A DNA stretch of 64,000 nucleotides, from contig CM063106.1 of NCBI GenBank assembly GCA_031841125.1, forward strand, positions 15,500,001-15,564,000. The letters run 5' to 3'. The notes beneath the pieces are model-generated. The model had not been told where the DNA came from. It was given only the letters and a program-made list of their open reading frames with translations, and made no database searches. The stretch comes from Acanthococcus lagerstroemiae. Lineage: Eukaryota; Arthropoda; Insecta; Hemiptera; Eriococcidae. Position numbers and translations under genes: made by a program. This document shows, piece after piece, positions 44,985 through 56,367 of the stretch. Numbering within the stretch: position 1 is the stretch's first letter; every line of letters starts with the position of its first letter.

Positions 44985-45882
44985 ATATCTTATGGCTCGT
45001 TGCCTGTTGACGGTTGTAATATAATCTATAAACTCGTAGATACATTGTGCTGTATGCCAGCTGAGCATTGGTCTAAGATATTTGCCTTTTTTGTCCTCTC
45101 CAAGCTCGACAAGACTACGAAAAGAGATTTCGAGCACACGATCACCGACAACAGCACGTTCCCTGATTACGTGTCGCTACGTAAGTTCATCGAAATACGA
45201 GCATCGAATGCGGACGTCGATATGGCCGAGCGTACGGTCACCAAAAACCACCAGAATGCCAAGTCCAGATTCCAGAAGATATTCAGTTGTTACATATGTA
45301 ACGCGCCACATTTGTTCATCGACTGCAATGAGTTTATCCGACGAATGCCCCGCGAAAGATACGCGATTGTCAAATAGAACAAGCTTTGTAGAAACTGTCT
45401 TAGTTCAAACTATCAAGCGTTTAATTGCAAGAAGAAACCCTGTAAAACGTGCAATAATAAGCACAATACCCTCCTCCATTTTGATAGGTCGATAGAAACC
45501 GAGTCAAGTGCGTGCTCAAAACGGATTAACCGTGAGCCACGTGAGAGCTCAAAACCAACCTCAGACCTTGCAGCGAGCCAAACCGGCATGTAGTCATCTT
45601 CCCGTCGCAAGACGCTATTATTGCCGACAGTTCTCGTCAAATTCCATTCTGGAAACGTCTCCGGCACAATCCGCATCCTACTTGACAGTGGTTCCCAACG
45701 AACCCTAATCTCCGATGCTGCTGTCCGGAAATTTAAGTTGCCGATCAGCCGCGCGTTGTATAAGACATCAGTCAAGAGTATCGGAAACCATCCGTTATTT
45801 ACCGAGGAGCTGCTAGACATATTAATCCGATTCCGAAAGCATCCTGTAGCCTTCGGCGCGGAAAGAGAGAACATTATAATCA
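44985..45882 (+). pseudogene. BEL/Pao retrotransposon gag-protease fragment
   Basis: The plus strand reads the end of a BEL/Pao Gag (LCCMPAEHWSKIFAFFVLSK, LRKFIEIRA), then zinc knuckles (FSCYICNAPHLFIDC; CRNCLSSNYQAFNC; CKTCNNKHNTLLH), then an aspartic protease with LLDSGSQRTLIS near 45685. One stop follows YAIVK (45375-45377) and a frame change precedes the protease. Such multi-knuckle Gag plus DSGSQ protease order is diagnostic of Pao elements. Both ends are lost: on the left by the inverted-end element, on the right by the fold-back repeat at 45883. Confidence 0.85.
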
Positions 45883-46435
45883 CAGGGTGTGTTACCGCCA
45901 GGTAAGAAAGGTTGGTACTGTGCGTGTGCGCATCGTGGAAGCTTACTTTTAACGACCTGAAATATGCGGCTGGAAACGGAACAGCGGCTGCACATTCTTC
46001 GACATAGAGAAGAAATGCGAGCATCTCGTTCCTTATACCAGCCTGCGAGCACTACGTTCTGCTAGTGCATAATCTTGCAAACGAGTCTGCAACCACGGGA
46101 GAGCATTTTCATGTCTGCTTCGCGGCGTGCGCCGACATGAGAATGTCGTCGTCCGTTACAATCCGCAGTGCACGTGGCGCACCATATTTTTTGGTGCGCT
46201 CATTTCTTTGGACACTGACATTCTCAAGTCAGCAAAGTCCATGAAACAGACATGAAAATGCTGTCCTGTGGTTGCAGACTCGTCTGCAAGATGATGCGCT
46301 AGCAGAGCGCAGTGCTTGTAGGCTGGTTCAAGGAACGTGATGCTCGCACGGAAATACAGGTTGATACAAGGAGTTTGGTACTCGCAGGCGAATGAAGTGT
46401 TGAGTCAGTTCAGCCAGTCAGTTTATTTTTGTTAT
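45883..46435. repeat. Fold-back repeat, copy 2
   Basis: Near-identical to 36291-36837, again ending in a T/ATT-rich run. It inserted into the BEL/Pao protease and is followed at once by the R1-clade LINE. Confidence 0.7.
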
Positions 46436-46447
46436 TATTATTACGAC

Positions 46448-47506
46448 CAACCAATGTTTGTGCTGAAAGGCGAGAGGATCGCGCCAAGTCCAGCGCTGAA
46501 GTACCTGGGGCTGTGGTTCGACGGGAAGCTGTCGTTCCGCGAGCACTTCCGGAGAGCGGCGGAGAAGGCGGACCGGGTCGCCGGGCAGCTGTCGCGACTG
46601 ATGGCGAACCTGGGCGGCCCGCGGTAGCAGAAGCGGAGGTTGTACGCGAACGTCGTGCTGTCGGTCCTGACGTACGGCGCACCGGTTTTCGCGGACGCCG
46701 TCCAGACCCCGTACCGGAGAGTGGAGCTGGAGAAGGTTCAGCGGAGAGTCGCGCTAAGGTGCGTCAGCGCGTATCGCACCGTGTCAACGGAGGCGGTAGG
46801 CGTGCTGGCGCACCTTCCACCCATCGAGCTGAAGGTCGACGAGTTGGCGCAGTCCTACAAGGCGCAGAAGAAGGCGAGAACGCGGCAGGAGGCACGCCGG
46901 GCGAAGCGTGGCATTCAGCTGACCACGCTTCAGCGATGGACGGAGAGGCTCGCCCAGTCTTCGAAAGGCGAGTGGACTCGGGAGCTGATCGGCGAGCTCG
47001 GCCTGTGGTTAGGTAGGAAGCACGGAAGCCTGAACTTCCACCTGACCCAGGTCTTGAGCGGACACGGCTGCTTCGGGTCATACCTGTACCGGATGGGGTT
47101 GGCAGCAAGCGCAGAGTGCACCCATTGTGCAAGCGGAGAGGAGGACACGCCGTGGCATACGCTGTTCGAGTGCGACGCCTGGGAGGAGGTGAGACGCGGG
47201 GCGGTCACGATCGATCCCGGAGACGGCGTGATCGACCGTCTTGCGCCGGACACCTTGGTCCCGGAGCTGTTGAGGAGCCGAAGCGGTTGGAACCGGGTGT
47301 CGGGTTTCGTTTCGGCCATCATGCGACGGAAGATGGAGGCTGAGTGGTCGAGACAGAGGACGCAAGGAGGAGAAGCGGATGTTGCTGCTGCTACTGCGGC
47401 GGCGGATACCATCCAGCGAAGCTCGCGCCTGGAGCACCAGGGCTGGAGCAGAGCTCGCCTGCAGTGCAAGGGCTGGAGCTTCAATCGGAAGAGTCTCACA
47501 CGATGA
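46448..47506 (+). pseudogene. R1-clade LINE ORF2 carboxy-terminal part
   Basis: About 350 codons in one frame: LKYLGLWFDGKLSFREHFRR, VVLSVLTYGAPVFAD, LRCVSAYRTVSTEAV, FHLTQVLSGHGCFGSYLYR and a zinc end CTHCASGEEDTPWHTLFEC. The VSAYRTVS, LSGHGCF and CxxC..H..C order is that of R1/TRAS/SART-type ORF2. One TAG (46625-46627) interrupts an otherwise open frame that ends at TGA 47504-47506. The G+C content is far above the surroundings, so the source has different codon use from other genes here. The RT core is missing (5' truncated). Confidence 0.9.
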
Positions 47507-48183
47507 GTGAGTGAAGAGAAAAAGGCAGCGCGTCCGGCTGCGGGGGACCTGAAATTTCCAGGCTCGGTCAGTAGGGAACCCCGTGGTGGCCCTGGCAGGA
47601 TGCGCGCACCGTTCCGGCCAGGAGAAATGGGGGCTCGGGCCCGGCCCCAAAGCGTTCCCCTCGGTACTGATGCGATGCCCGAAAGGGTAGTTTCCGGTGC
47701 CGGGGGTGCAGTGTCTCAGGGGCCACTTTGGCATGCGTGCGTCGCCATACGTCCCACAACACCATTATTATTGAGGAGAACTCTGTACCATCCCAGAGAA
47801 TAGCTGCTGCAGCTGCACTGCGGACCCACCGGCAGGGCTCACCCGTCGTCACCACCTGCCTGCGTCGACACACGGACCAAGACGAGGAGGTAAGGGGTGA
47901 GTGAAGAGAGGCAGCACGTCCGGCCGTGGAGGACCAGAAATTTCCAGGCGAGCGCTCTGGGAGTGCGGACCTCGGTCAATAGGGAACCCCATGGTGGCCC
48001 TGGTAGGACACGCGCACCGTTCCGGCACGTAGAAATGGGGGCTCGGGCCCGGTCCCAAGGGGTCCCTCCGGTCACTGACGCGATGCTCGAAAGGGTAGTT
48101 CCTGTGCCCGGGGGTGCGGTGTCATAGGGGCCACTTTGGCATGCGTGCATCGCCATATGTCCCACCACACCATTATTATTATT
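47507..48183 (+). repeat. Doubled R1-type LINE 3' UTR with ATT tails
   Basis: The ~270-bp 3' UTR at 47507-47775 (GTGAGTGAAGAG to CATTATTATT) is followed by a 115-bp spacer and a second version at 47893-48183, also ending in ATT repeats. The second is longer in the middle and about 10 percent different by eye. This is either a tandem insertion of two elements or a duplicated tail. Its complement supplies the 109-bp fragments at 20453, 27282 and 33005. Confidence 0.8.
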
Positions 48184-48889
48184 GTCACGTTGACTTTTGA
48201 TTTTCGAAAAATTTTCACTCCAGTAATAATTTTACTTTCATTTTCATAAAATAGTCCTTTAATATCGGCGATTTTTAAAATTACCTCAATTTTCGACTTT
48301 TTCTCCCTTGAAAATCTTACTTTGCCCCCACCCCCATCCTGTGAAAATCCTAGCTACGCCACTGAATCATGGGTAGAACAGCTGGACTATATAATCGAAT
48401 CATTCGATGAAACTAGAAGTTCGTTGTTGAGGCTCGAATTCGAAGAAGTTGGCGTCGTATTTTTTGGAATTTACCGTAAATTTTGTCAGCCACTTATCCA
48501 CAATGTTTAAAATATATAAACCAAACATTCTGGAAGAAAAATAACAAATTTACAATGCTGCAATAAGAACATTGAATTTGGTCTCACAATTCATAATCAA
48601 AACAAGAAAAAGGCCTGTATATCTGAAACTGCTGGATAGGCCCTCGGGCCCTTTTCTTGTGACACGTCACATATAAAGAGCAACAAATACACGATTCGTC
48701 TATCTTTCAAAGCAAAATCAGTATTGCCAAGCTTATAAACATTAAAATGTATTCGAAAGAACAGTTTTGAACAAAACTAGCGAGAAAAATAATAAGGGAT
48801 TCGTCATTTTTATTCACGAAATGTTGCCAGGGGGAAACTCCGGCAAGCACTGTGGGATGCTCAGCACCTCCTAGCATCCCTCTGGCTAC
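48184..48889. other. No recognisable gene
   Basis: A+T-rich spacer without a supported feature. Confidence 0.5.
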
Positions 48890-50060
48890 GAGCCTGCTCT
48901 TAAGCAATGGAAAGTCGCAGAAATTGTATTAATCCACAGGAAAGGAAATAAGAACTCCATCGAAAACTATAGGTCAATTAGCATCTAATCTTAGCAAGAT
49001 ACGAAAGTTATCGAGGGAATAATAATTTATGAGCAACTAGATTGGAATCAAACGAGCAACCCAGCAGGATTTTGAGGAAAATACAGATCAACAATGGACT
49101 AAATCAAATAATCAAATTATTACCGAATATAACTCAAGTATTTACTTGCTTTTTGTGGACTTAAAAGCATTAGATTTAATTGAACATAGATTTTTGTGAG
49201 AAGCCCTCAAGAAACAGGGAGTGGACCAAAAATATATAAAAGCAATACAAGATCTATACCAAAGTGCTGAAGGCTATATAACTTTGGACACAAAGAGGAA
49301 TCAATTTTGAATTGAAAGGGGTGTCAGGCAGGGTGATCCGCTATCCCCTAATTTGCTTAACTGTGTGCTCGTGGAGATTTTCCGGACCTTAAATTGGGAA
49401 AGGAGAGGAATTAAAATCAATGGGGAACACTTGAACAATCTCAGATTCGCCGAAGATGTTGTAATTCTTAGTAATTCAAAAGCAGAAATTGTCCCAAGTA
49501 GGTAATTCGTCTTCCAATTGCAAATTGTATCATTCAATAATAAGAGGAGAAAAAATAAAAAACTAGAATAAAGAACGGATGGAAAAAATATCATGTATCT
49601 AAAGGTGAAAGACCACAAAATACAAAATCTAGCTGCTTCCAGCCAGTCCCAACATATAGCACCCAAACCTGGTCCTGAACAAAAAAGGGCGTGGGAAAAG
49701 AATACAAAATACAAGGAAGTCCATGAAGAGGAGCATGCTAGGAATCCAAAACCAGGACAAGCGGCTACATTCGGAAATAAAACAGAAAACGAGGCTACAA
49801 AACAGCGGGTATACGATCAAAAGACTGAAATGGAAATATGGTGGGGGGCATGTAATATGATATGATAAGAATAGATGGGGAAAGGAGATGGAAGAGTGAG
49901 TACCATGTGGACAAAAGCGATCACAAGGACGACAGCTTACTCGATGTACTGACGAATTTTCGAAGCAGTTATGACCTCTTTGGAGGAGAACGACCCAACC
50001 GCAAAATTTGGAGGATGAAAGGGGAGGCATATACCCAATCTTGGGCCTAGCTAGTGAGGT
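48890..50060 (+). pseudogene. LINE ORF2 fragment (RT to carboxy end)
   Basis: Pieces in changing frames give a LINE RT: LKQWKVAEIVLIHRKGNK and ENYRSISI (~48905-48985), RGVRQGDPLSPNLL (~49317-49360), LNNLRFAEDVVILS (~49432-49470), and a tail RWGKEMEEWVP, RSQGRQLTRCTD and WRMKGEAYTQSWA (~49870-50050). The catalytic FADD is FAED here. Stops, shifts and a small A/T-rich insertion near 49500-49590 show decay. It is RTE/Jockey-like, related to but distinct from the copy at 11779. Confidence 0.8.
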
Positions 50061-51937
50061 GAGAGGGACTCTCCCTTTACCGCTTCTAATATGCATTAAG
50101 AACGATTATGATGTATGTTGTACCAGTATGCTTAAAAATAAAATTGGAACGAATGGCATGAATATTTTTGATGAAACGCTGTCGAATTACACTTTGCAAA
50201 CACAGTCACAAAGAGAAACATAAACTGATAACGTAGATGCGAATGTACGTGTGCCGGTGCGGAGTTTTGCGAATTTGGAAAAGCGTATCCATTCGATGCA
50301 CCTGTAATCGCCGAATAAGATCAACGAGTTCGGGAGTTCACCGCTCACAGTCATCCAAATGAGGACAGACGAATATGCTTTTATCATAGAATTGTTCTCG
50401 GACAAATGCCCGAAAGCAGGATCATTAATAATATATATACGATTTCGGAGGCACAGCCTATATACATCGCCAATGACGAAAAAAAAAAAAGGGATGATTT
50501 ACTTTCAATTTTGGTCGTATATAGTGTATCACTTTTTCACATGGGACTCGTATCATCGCCGCGAGTGATTAATTGAAAGAAATGGACACGGGTACCATGA
50601 CTGTTATCTCTGACAGCAAAAGGAAGTTTATAAAGCCTTTGGCAACGGTTCGGTTTCTCGTCACGATTTCTAAAGAACGACAAAAGCGGATACGAACGCT
50701 TTCCATAAATCGAGAAACGTTTGCAGCGAACACTCGCCTTCGTAGCGGAGATTTTTCTTCCAGTAAGTGAGTGAATCTTAGAATAAAAAGGTGTTCGTCA
50801 ATATTTATCTGCACCAGAATGAAGAAAATAAAATGAAAACGTTTAAATACGGTCGAAAACTTTTTGAGATGTTTCTGTTTGCTAATATGGGGTCATATCA
50901 CAGTTTCTCATACTACTAACTGATTCTATACCCGAGTGGATCAAGAGTCAGTAAGGGAGACTGTTGTTCCTTAAATACGTTGTGCTATGAAACATTTTTC
51001 AAGTCGGAAATTATGACGAAAATACCCCTCACATCTGGCAACCTGCAATTGTGTTTCTTTGCGTTTTTGTATATATATATTCTTTAAATCATAATGCACA
51101 TTTTCAATTTTGAAGTATGGAATGTAATTTTTTGGTGATCTTTATTTTACGTTCTGAAAGGTTAAATATTCAAAATTACTGATATTTTCTCCGGGGTTCA
51201 AATTGCATTGTATTGTACTTATAGGTGATATAATAGGTAGCTAGGGGGCACTGCCTACTACGTTTTTTGAAAGTCTTCCCAAAACTGATAAATTATGCGA
51301 GTGAAACAATTTTTAGGATTATTTTGACACCCTTCAGCCACCCTTCTGAGCCCCTTCACTAGAGATCGGTTGTTTCCGCTTATTGACACAGCACTGCCAA
51401 GAATTGTCTCGAGTTACTGAAACTCAGCAAAGCTCGTCAAATTTCACTGAGACTCAATTCTAACGAGAGAGGAGGGAGAAAGGGGGAAATACCCCGGGCT
51501 CGGACTTTCAGGAGGCCCGATATTTTTTAAAGGCCTGAATTTCAACGCTTACGGCTACATTGTACTGTACATCAAATCAGCATCACTTCTTATACCATGT
51601 AAGAAACCTATTATCCCAAAGCTTATAACTTTTTCTCATTTGACAAAAGAACAAAATGAACTGCCCTTTTTTTCTCTCTACGGGGCTGCCGAGACTACTT
51701 GAAATTCGCCGAAATTCCTTGTAGTTCTCTGAATTCATTGTCCTTCAAAGAGTCTTCAAGAGTCTTCGAGACTGTGTTAAGCTTTTTTCGAATTCTTTTC
51801 TGACTCTGAAATCCAGTTACAGAACGTTAATACTATAGGCGCAAGGTTCTTGGTAGTTTTACTCATCCCCCCTCCCCCCAAAAAAATAAAATAATAAAAT
51901 AAAAACAGTCATTAAGCTGTTTGCTTTTATTGCAGAC
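50061..51937. other. No recognisable gene
   Basis: Spacer with short opposing open frames (50569-50814) that match nothing I know. Nothing else is supported. Confidence 0.5.
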
Positions 51938-52533
51938 AGAGTAGAGGGAGCAAAGTGACTCATGGAGGCAAGATGACTATTGATTTTTTTCTATTTTGTA
52001 CTTTTATTTTGGTAACACTGATGCAAGCTTTCAAAAAAAATACCAGAACACATTATTTTTGTGAAGTTTTGCCAAGATCCGTTGTAAACTTTAAGAGATG
52101 TTCATTATCACGCGAAAATAGTCCTCATACGACTTAATTTTACGTAGAGTAGAGGGGGCAAAGCGATGCACTTAAGGTTAGAATTCCCATTCTCCCTTTA
52201 CCCCAGTATATAAAAATTAAATTATGGTTAAAAACTACAACACACCAGCTAACTTTAGACAAACAATAAATGACATAATATTTCTTATAAATATTTCGGA
52301 GCGTTCTTATTTGTGGCTGTCTTGCCCCAATGAAAAAATTGAGGGGTAAAATGATTTTTTTTTTGAAATTTTTATAGATCATTTTCAACTTAGTTTATAA
52401 GTTTCCAGTTAGCATCCAAAGTTAGCTGGTATATCGTCGTTTTTAACCATAACTCAATTTTTATCTACTTGCGTGAAGGGGAGAAGCTATGGGGTTCAAA
52501 TATTAAATGTGCCACTTTGCCCCGCTCTATTCT
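51938..52533. repeat. Possible MITE, TIR like TAGAGGGAGCAAAGTG
   Basis: AGAGTAGAGGGAGCAAAGTG at 51938 is inverted with small differences at 52513-52533. A third, direct copy of the end lies at about 52146. No gene inside. Confidence 0.45.
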
Positions 52534-53880
52534 GTGTCATGCTACGGAGTTTGGGAGGCAAGAAGCGAGAGAGAATGTTCCAATATTGTCTACAAATTCT
52601 TAAAAAAGACTAATTACCAGCAAATTTCAGTCAGTTTTTCTTTACGTCTAACTGTATTTGACGTAAAAAAAAATAAGGAAAAGTACACCAAATTTAAAAA
52701 ATAAAAAAAAACAAGTAGGTTGTCACCGCAGTGTATATACATTTCCTGGCCTACTGTTTCACAGTTCACAACCCAATATGTACCATGAAACAATTTGAAT
52801 TTTCAAAATTTAATTCCTCAACCCTGGTTCAAAATTTACTAACGGAAAAGAAATGCAAAAATTTTTCCTTGCAAGACCTGTTACGTATATTCTGTATAAG
52901 TTCTTCTTAAAGGGAAAACTTTAGAATCGTTTCAGGGTACCACAGTCTTCCTTAGACCCTTGTCTTGTCGAAGAATTCACGTCTGTATACTCCTGCTTTT
53001 AAGTTTTCCGTCTGATCTAGCATTTCCTTACCGCAGACAATTTTAAAATATGCAACATTCCACACTATTAATTATTTATTTTTGCTGAACTGTGGGGTGC
53101 ATCTTGGAAACAGCAATCTGCAGGCGAAATCTGCTTTGTCGTATGCAAATGCACCGGGGAGCAAAACGTCCACTTACAGGTGTGAACAGTCGCCGAAGTA
53201 CAGAAAGAAGAGAGACAGTAGCTGCCCCCTATAGTATTTACGAATCTTCCCCAAAACAAACAGTAACTTATCCTCTTGAAATAATGCTCCTCATAGAATT
53301 GGTGCCTCAACCCTTTCTCAAAATCACCAAAAGAATATGATCATTCTAAATGCTTCTTGAAAACATTTTTTCCTTAGGATGACAACGTTCCGTCGCAACT
53401 AGGATCTGAATCATGCTTTCTATTGTACCTGATAAGTTATTATATTTATAAGAGTTTTCACACCTTCTTCAAAATCATACAATTTTGGATTTATTAAAGA
53501 GTGGCTTTGTGATTGTTGAATGAATAGAAATCAGAAGTCAAAATTTGATCAGTTTCCTTTATAATTATTTGCTGGACAATAAGAGCACACCAATCACATT
53601 AAAGGAGCCATCATAAATTATCCGTGAAGTATTCACATCAGTAGAAAGGGCTACACTTGAGGACAAACCGCTTCCCCCATGGTTATAGCCCCCCCCCTGT
53701 ATGTTGTGTGTGTATCTATAGTACGTACCGATCCTCCATTAAATGTCCGCCATGGTTCCAGCCCCCTCGCTTCGAAAATACGCCCCCTACGACCCATAAT
53801 ATGGCCGAGAGAACGCAGTTCGCCGGGCCGTCTTGGTATGCGGGCGAATTTGGTGTTTAAAAAAACAGTTGTATCGGAAT
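52534..53880. other. No recognisable gene
   Basis: A+T-rich spacer. Short open frames (53068-53340 on both strands) have no recognisable domain. Confidence 0.5.
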
Positions 53881-54000
53881 ATACACAAAGCAGTGTGATG
53901 TTTTCGCCGGGCCGGCATGCGAATTAGGGGATGTATTGGAATGCTGTCTATAATATACCTACACAAAGCAGTGTGATGTTTTCGCCGGGCTGGTTTGCAA
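53881..54000. repeat. Direct repeat upstream of the SAP-repeat gene
   Basis: TACACAAAGCAGTGTGATGT followed by TTTCGCCGGGC occurs at 53881-53916 and 53951-53986, about 70 bp apart; GCCGGGC occurs again near 53822. These lie about 300-400 bp upstream of the TATA box and could be an upstream control region or the edge of the Polinton-like element. Confidence 0.55.
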
Positions 54001-54294
54001 AATGAGTCGCATTTGTTTACAAAACAGTTTGTATTCGGTTAGGTATGTGACTGCCCCGTCAGGTAGGCGCCTCGCCCAAATTCGAATGCAGTCGGCTGCT
54101 GGTCGACAGCGTGGCACCGGTTTCGAAAGAGAACACACTTCCAAATAATCTAGAGGAATGTAGTTTTGCATATGCCTTGACCGGACAGCATGGCGCCACC
54201 TAAAAAATAGGTAGCCCTTAGAACGTGTGCAGGTGAAATATGCGAATCGCATTTTCTGTGTAGGGCGAATACGGCCGGCTACCGTCAGGATGTC

Positions 54295-54328
54295 TATAAA
54301 TACGAGCCACGCGCCCGGCCTTCTCATT
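54295..54328 (+). promoter_or_regulatory. Core promoter of the SAP-repeat gene
   Basis: TATAAATA at 54295-54302 is followed 30 bases later by TCATTG (54323-54328), a fair arthropod initiator, and then AGACCTG about 29 bases downstream of the initiator A, near the DPE position. The ATG is 139 bases past the TATA box. The polymerase gene has the same arrangement. Confidence 0.55.
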
Positions 54329-54433
54329 GCTTCTAGCGCCTTCGCTACCGATAAGACCTGTCTCTCTTGATACTGCTCTGATCGATTTACGAAAGCATTT
54401 CAAGCTATTTCTCGTGTATTTCTCTTCTGAAAT

Positions 54434-56227
54434 ATGTCCAGAATGATTTCTGAAAACAGCTCTTCTCAGAGCTACTGGTGTGAGGAAACGAAAAAACTGA
54501 AAGTGAAGGATTTGAAGGAGAAAGCCAAACAACTGAAGATCCGTGGATTTTCACGTATGAGGAAAGCAGAACTAATTCAGGCGATAGGTCAGTGTGTCTT
54601 GGAGAAAAAAATAGTAGAAACGCAGCCTGAAGAACCAGAGATTGTGAGCGAAAAAATAATTTCGGAATGTGTTTTAGAAACGCAGCCCGAGGAACCAGAG
54701 GTCGAGAGCGAGAAGGAATTTAGGGTGTTTGTAAAAGTGAATGAAGAGCCAGAAAGAATAGAAGGTATGAGTGATCTGGAGATGTCCTTCATCGTTCGTA
54801 AGCCAACTATGCCGGCTAAATTGATCACACCGGCCCAGAAACCGGCTATGTCTAGCCTGTCTTTTGTAAAAGGAGATGTGTGTTTGCAATCAGAAGAGAA
54901 TAGAGCTATCGAGAATAATTGCTGTGCTGGAAATTGTTTTGTGTCTTTTTATGCAAAATTGAAACAGGACGAAGAAGACGATACAGAAATTGAGAGTATT
55001 TTGAATGAGATTTATAAAAAGGAAGCGCCAAAGACTGATGTAGAGGATATTCTAAATGAAATGACTCGTATCCGACCTATTGATGAGGAACTTAAGAATT
55101 TTGCTAACGAGTTGTTAATGGAAGAGGAAACTTCATCGAATTTTGTGAAAGAGACTGTTGAATCAGATGTGAGTGTAAATGTAAATGACCAGCTTGTTTT
55201 CCTTGATAGTAAAGATTTGCCAAACATTATTGATAGTGCGCTTTTAAATTATGAAGGGCCGGAGACTGATGAAAATTTAGTGGATTATGATGCTCTCTTG
55301 GCTGCCTTACCTGTAAGTAATACTGAACCCGTCGAAGAAGAAGAAGAAGAAAGTCAGGAAGTTGATTTTGCGATAAATGAGCTCTTTAGGCAGATAATTG
55401 AAAATAGAATTATTGCTGAGGAAGATTCTGAAACTTTTGTAACTGCCCTGGATGACGATAATGACTCATTTTATACTTGTGAATCAGTTTTTGAAAGAGA
55501 AGAGAGCGAGTGTGATAGCAGTTGTGAGAATGAAGCTATAGAAGGAGACAATTTGTGTGGTGAGAATCTTCACAGAATGAATACAGGAGCCTTGAGATTA
55601 CGAGCCAAACAGCTGAAGGTTGAGTATTTCAGTAGCCTAAAAAAAGAGGGTTTAAGGAGAGCTATTATTTTAGCTGATGATTTATGCCTTAGTGAAGATA
55701 GTGTTTCAGTAAGTACAGAAGAAGAAGAAAACGATTTTGATGTATTGTATAAGGAGAAATTGAGCAGTTTGCGAAACCTGGCGCGTGCTGAAGGCGTAAA
55801 AATGCATTATAAATTGTCTAAAAAGTCTTTGATTCACGCAATACTAGGCATTGAACAACCGAAAAAAGATGTAAACAATCTTAATAAACCGATTCTGAAG
55901 GCAGAGGCCAGTGATTTTGATATTCTAAGTCGTGAAAAACTCCCTGACTTACGTGAGTTGGGCAAAGCTGAAGGAATAGCCGGCTATCTTAAGCTTAAAA
56001 AAGCTGAACTAGTCCGGGCTATTATCGATGGTGGAGATACAGGTAGTGTAAATAAATCCCCTGTAAAAAATGTAAATAATGTAAATAGTGACTTTGATAT
56101 TCTAAGTCGAGAAAAACTCCCTGAACTGAAGTTACTAGCTAAATCTGAAGGAATAGTCGGATGTCATAAGCTAAAGAAAGCTGATTTAATAGAAGCAATC
56201 TTAAATGTAAGTATTTCTCTTTCTTAA
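54434..56227 (+). CDS. Acidic protein with five SAP-like repeats
   Basis: 597 residues, intact. SAP/HeH-like helix-extension-helix motifs lie at about residues 20-53, 380-414, 436-473, 495-533 and 554-592, with the pattern LxELxxLAKxEGIxGYxKLKKAELIxAI. The last two share DILSREKLP starts. Between them are very acidic stretches with an internal duplication (ETQPEEPE at about 57 and 79) and EDILNEM-like segments. Such motifs usually bind DNA, so a nucleic-acid-binding or packaging role is a guess. No catalytic domain was recognised. The start is the first ATG after the TATA box. Its opening (ENSSSQSYWC) resembles that of the polymerase (QNSPSQGSESFC), and the polymerase has two of the same motifs, so the two are probably paralogous at their amino ends. 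Confidence 0.8.
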   Translation: MSRMISENSSSQSYWCEETKKLKVKDLKEKAKQLKIRGFSRMRKAELIQAIGQCVLEKKIVETQPEEPEIVSEKIISECVLETQPEEPEVESEKEFRVFVKVNEEPERIEGMSDLEMSFIVRKPTMPAKLITPAQKPAMSSLSFVKGDVCLQSEENRAIENNCCAGNCFVSFYAKLKQDEEDDTEIESILNEIYKKEAPKTDVEDILNEMTRIRPIDEELKNFANELLMEEETSSNFVKETVESDVSVNVNDQLVFLDSKDLPNIIDSALLNYEGPETDENLVDYDALLAALPVSNTEPVEEEEEESQEVDFAINELFRQIIENRIIAEEDSETFVTALDDDNDSFYTCESVFEREESECDSSCENEAIEGDNLCGENLHRMNTGALRLRAKQLKVEYFSSLKKEGLRRAIILADDLCLSEDSVSVSTEEEENDFDVLYKEKLSSLRNLARAEGVKMHYKLSKKSLIHAILGIEQPKKDVNNLNKPILKAEASDFDILSREKLPDLRELGKAEGIAGYLKLKKAELVRAIIDGGDTGSVNKSPVKNVNNVNSDFDILSREKLPELKLLAKSEGIVGCHKLKKADLIEAILNVSISLS

Positions 56228-56367
56228 GGGGTGTTGGTTGTTTGTTCGGTGGTACTTTCCATGTCGGTCGGGGTTTGTATTTTTCGGAGTTTGTTGGTTG
56301 ATTTGTGTCTTCGGGTTGTCGTTTTTTTCCTAATTTGTATCTTGTTGGTGGATTTTTCGTGTTTTTT
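56228..56367. repeat. G/T-rich spacer, left part
   Basis: A run of TTGGTTG, TTCGGTGG, GTCGGTCGGGG(T)TTGTAT words directly after the SAP-repeat gene. The same words (TGTCGGTCGGGGCTTGTATT) recur at 59977-60190. The two parts were probably one spacer before the insertion at 56368-59976. Confidence 0.6.

Noticed and set aside
46410..47873. Several long open frames on both strands in the G+C-rich block
   Set aside because: They are shadows produced by high G+C content over the R1-type LINE; only the plus frame with the LSGHGCF and zinc motifs is supported.
47507..48183. Protein-coding gene in the 3' UTR duplication
   Set aside because: Open frames there are due to G+C richness and the sequence recurs as a non-coding LINE tail at three other sites.
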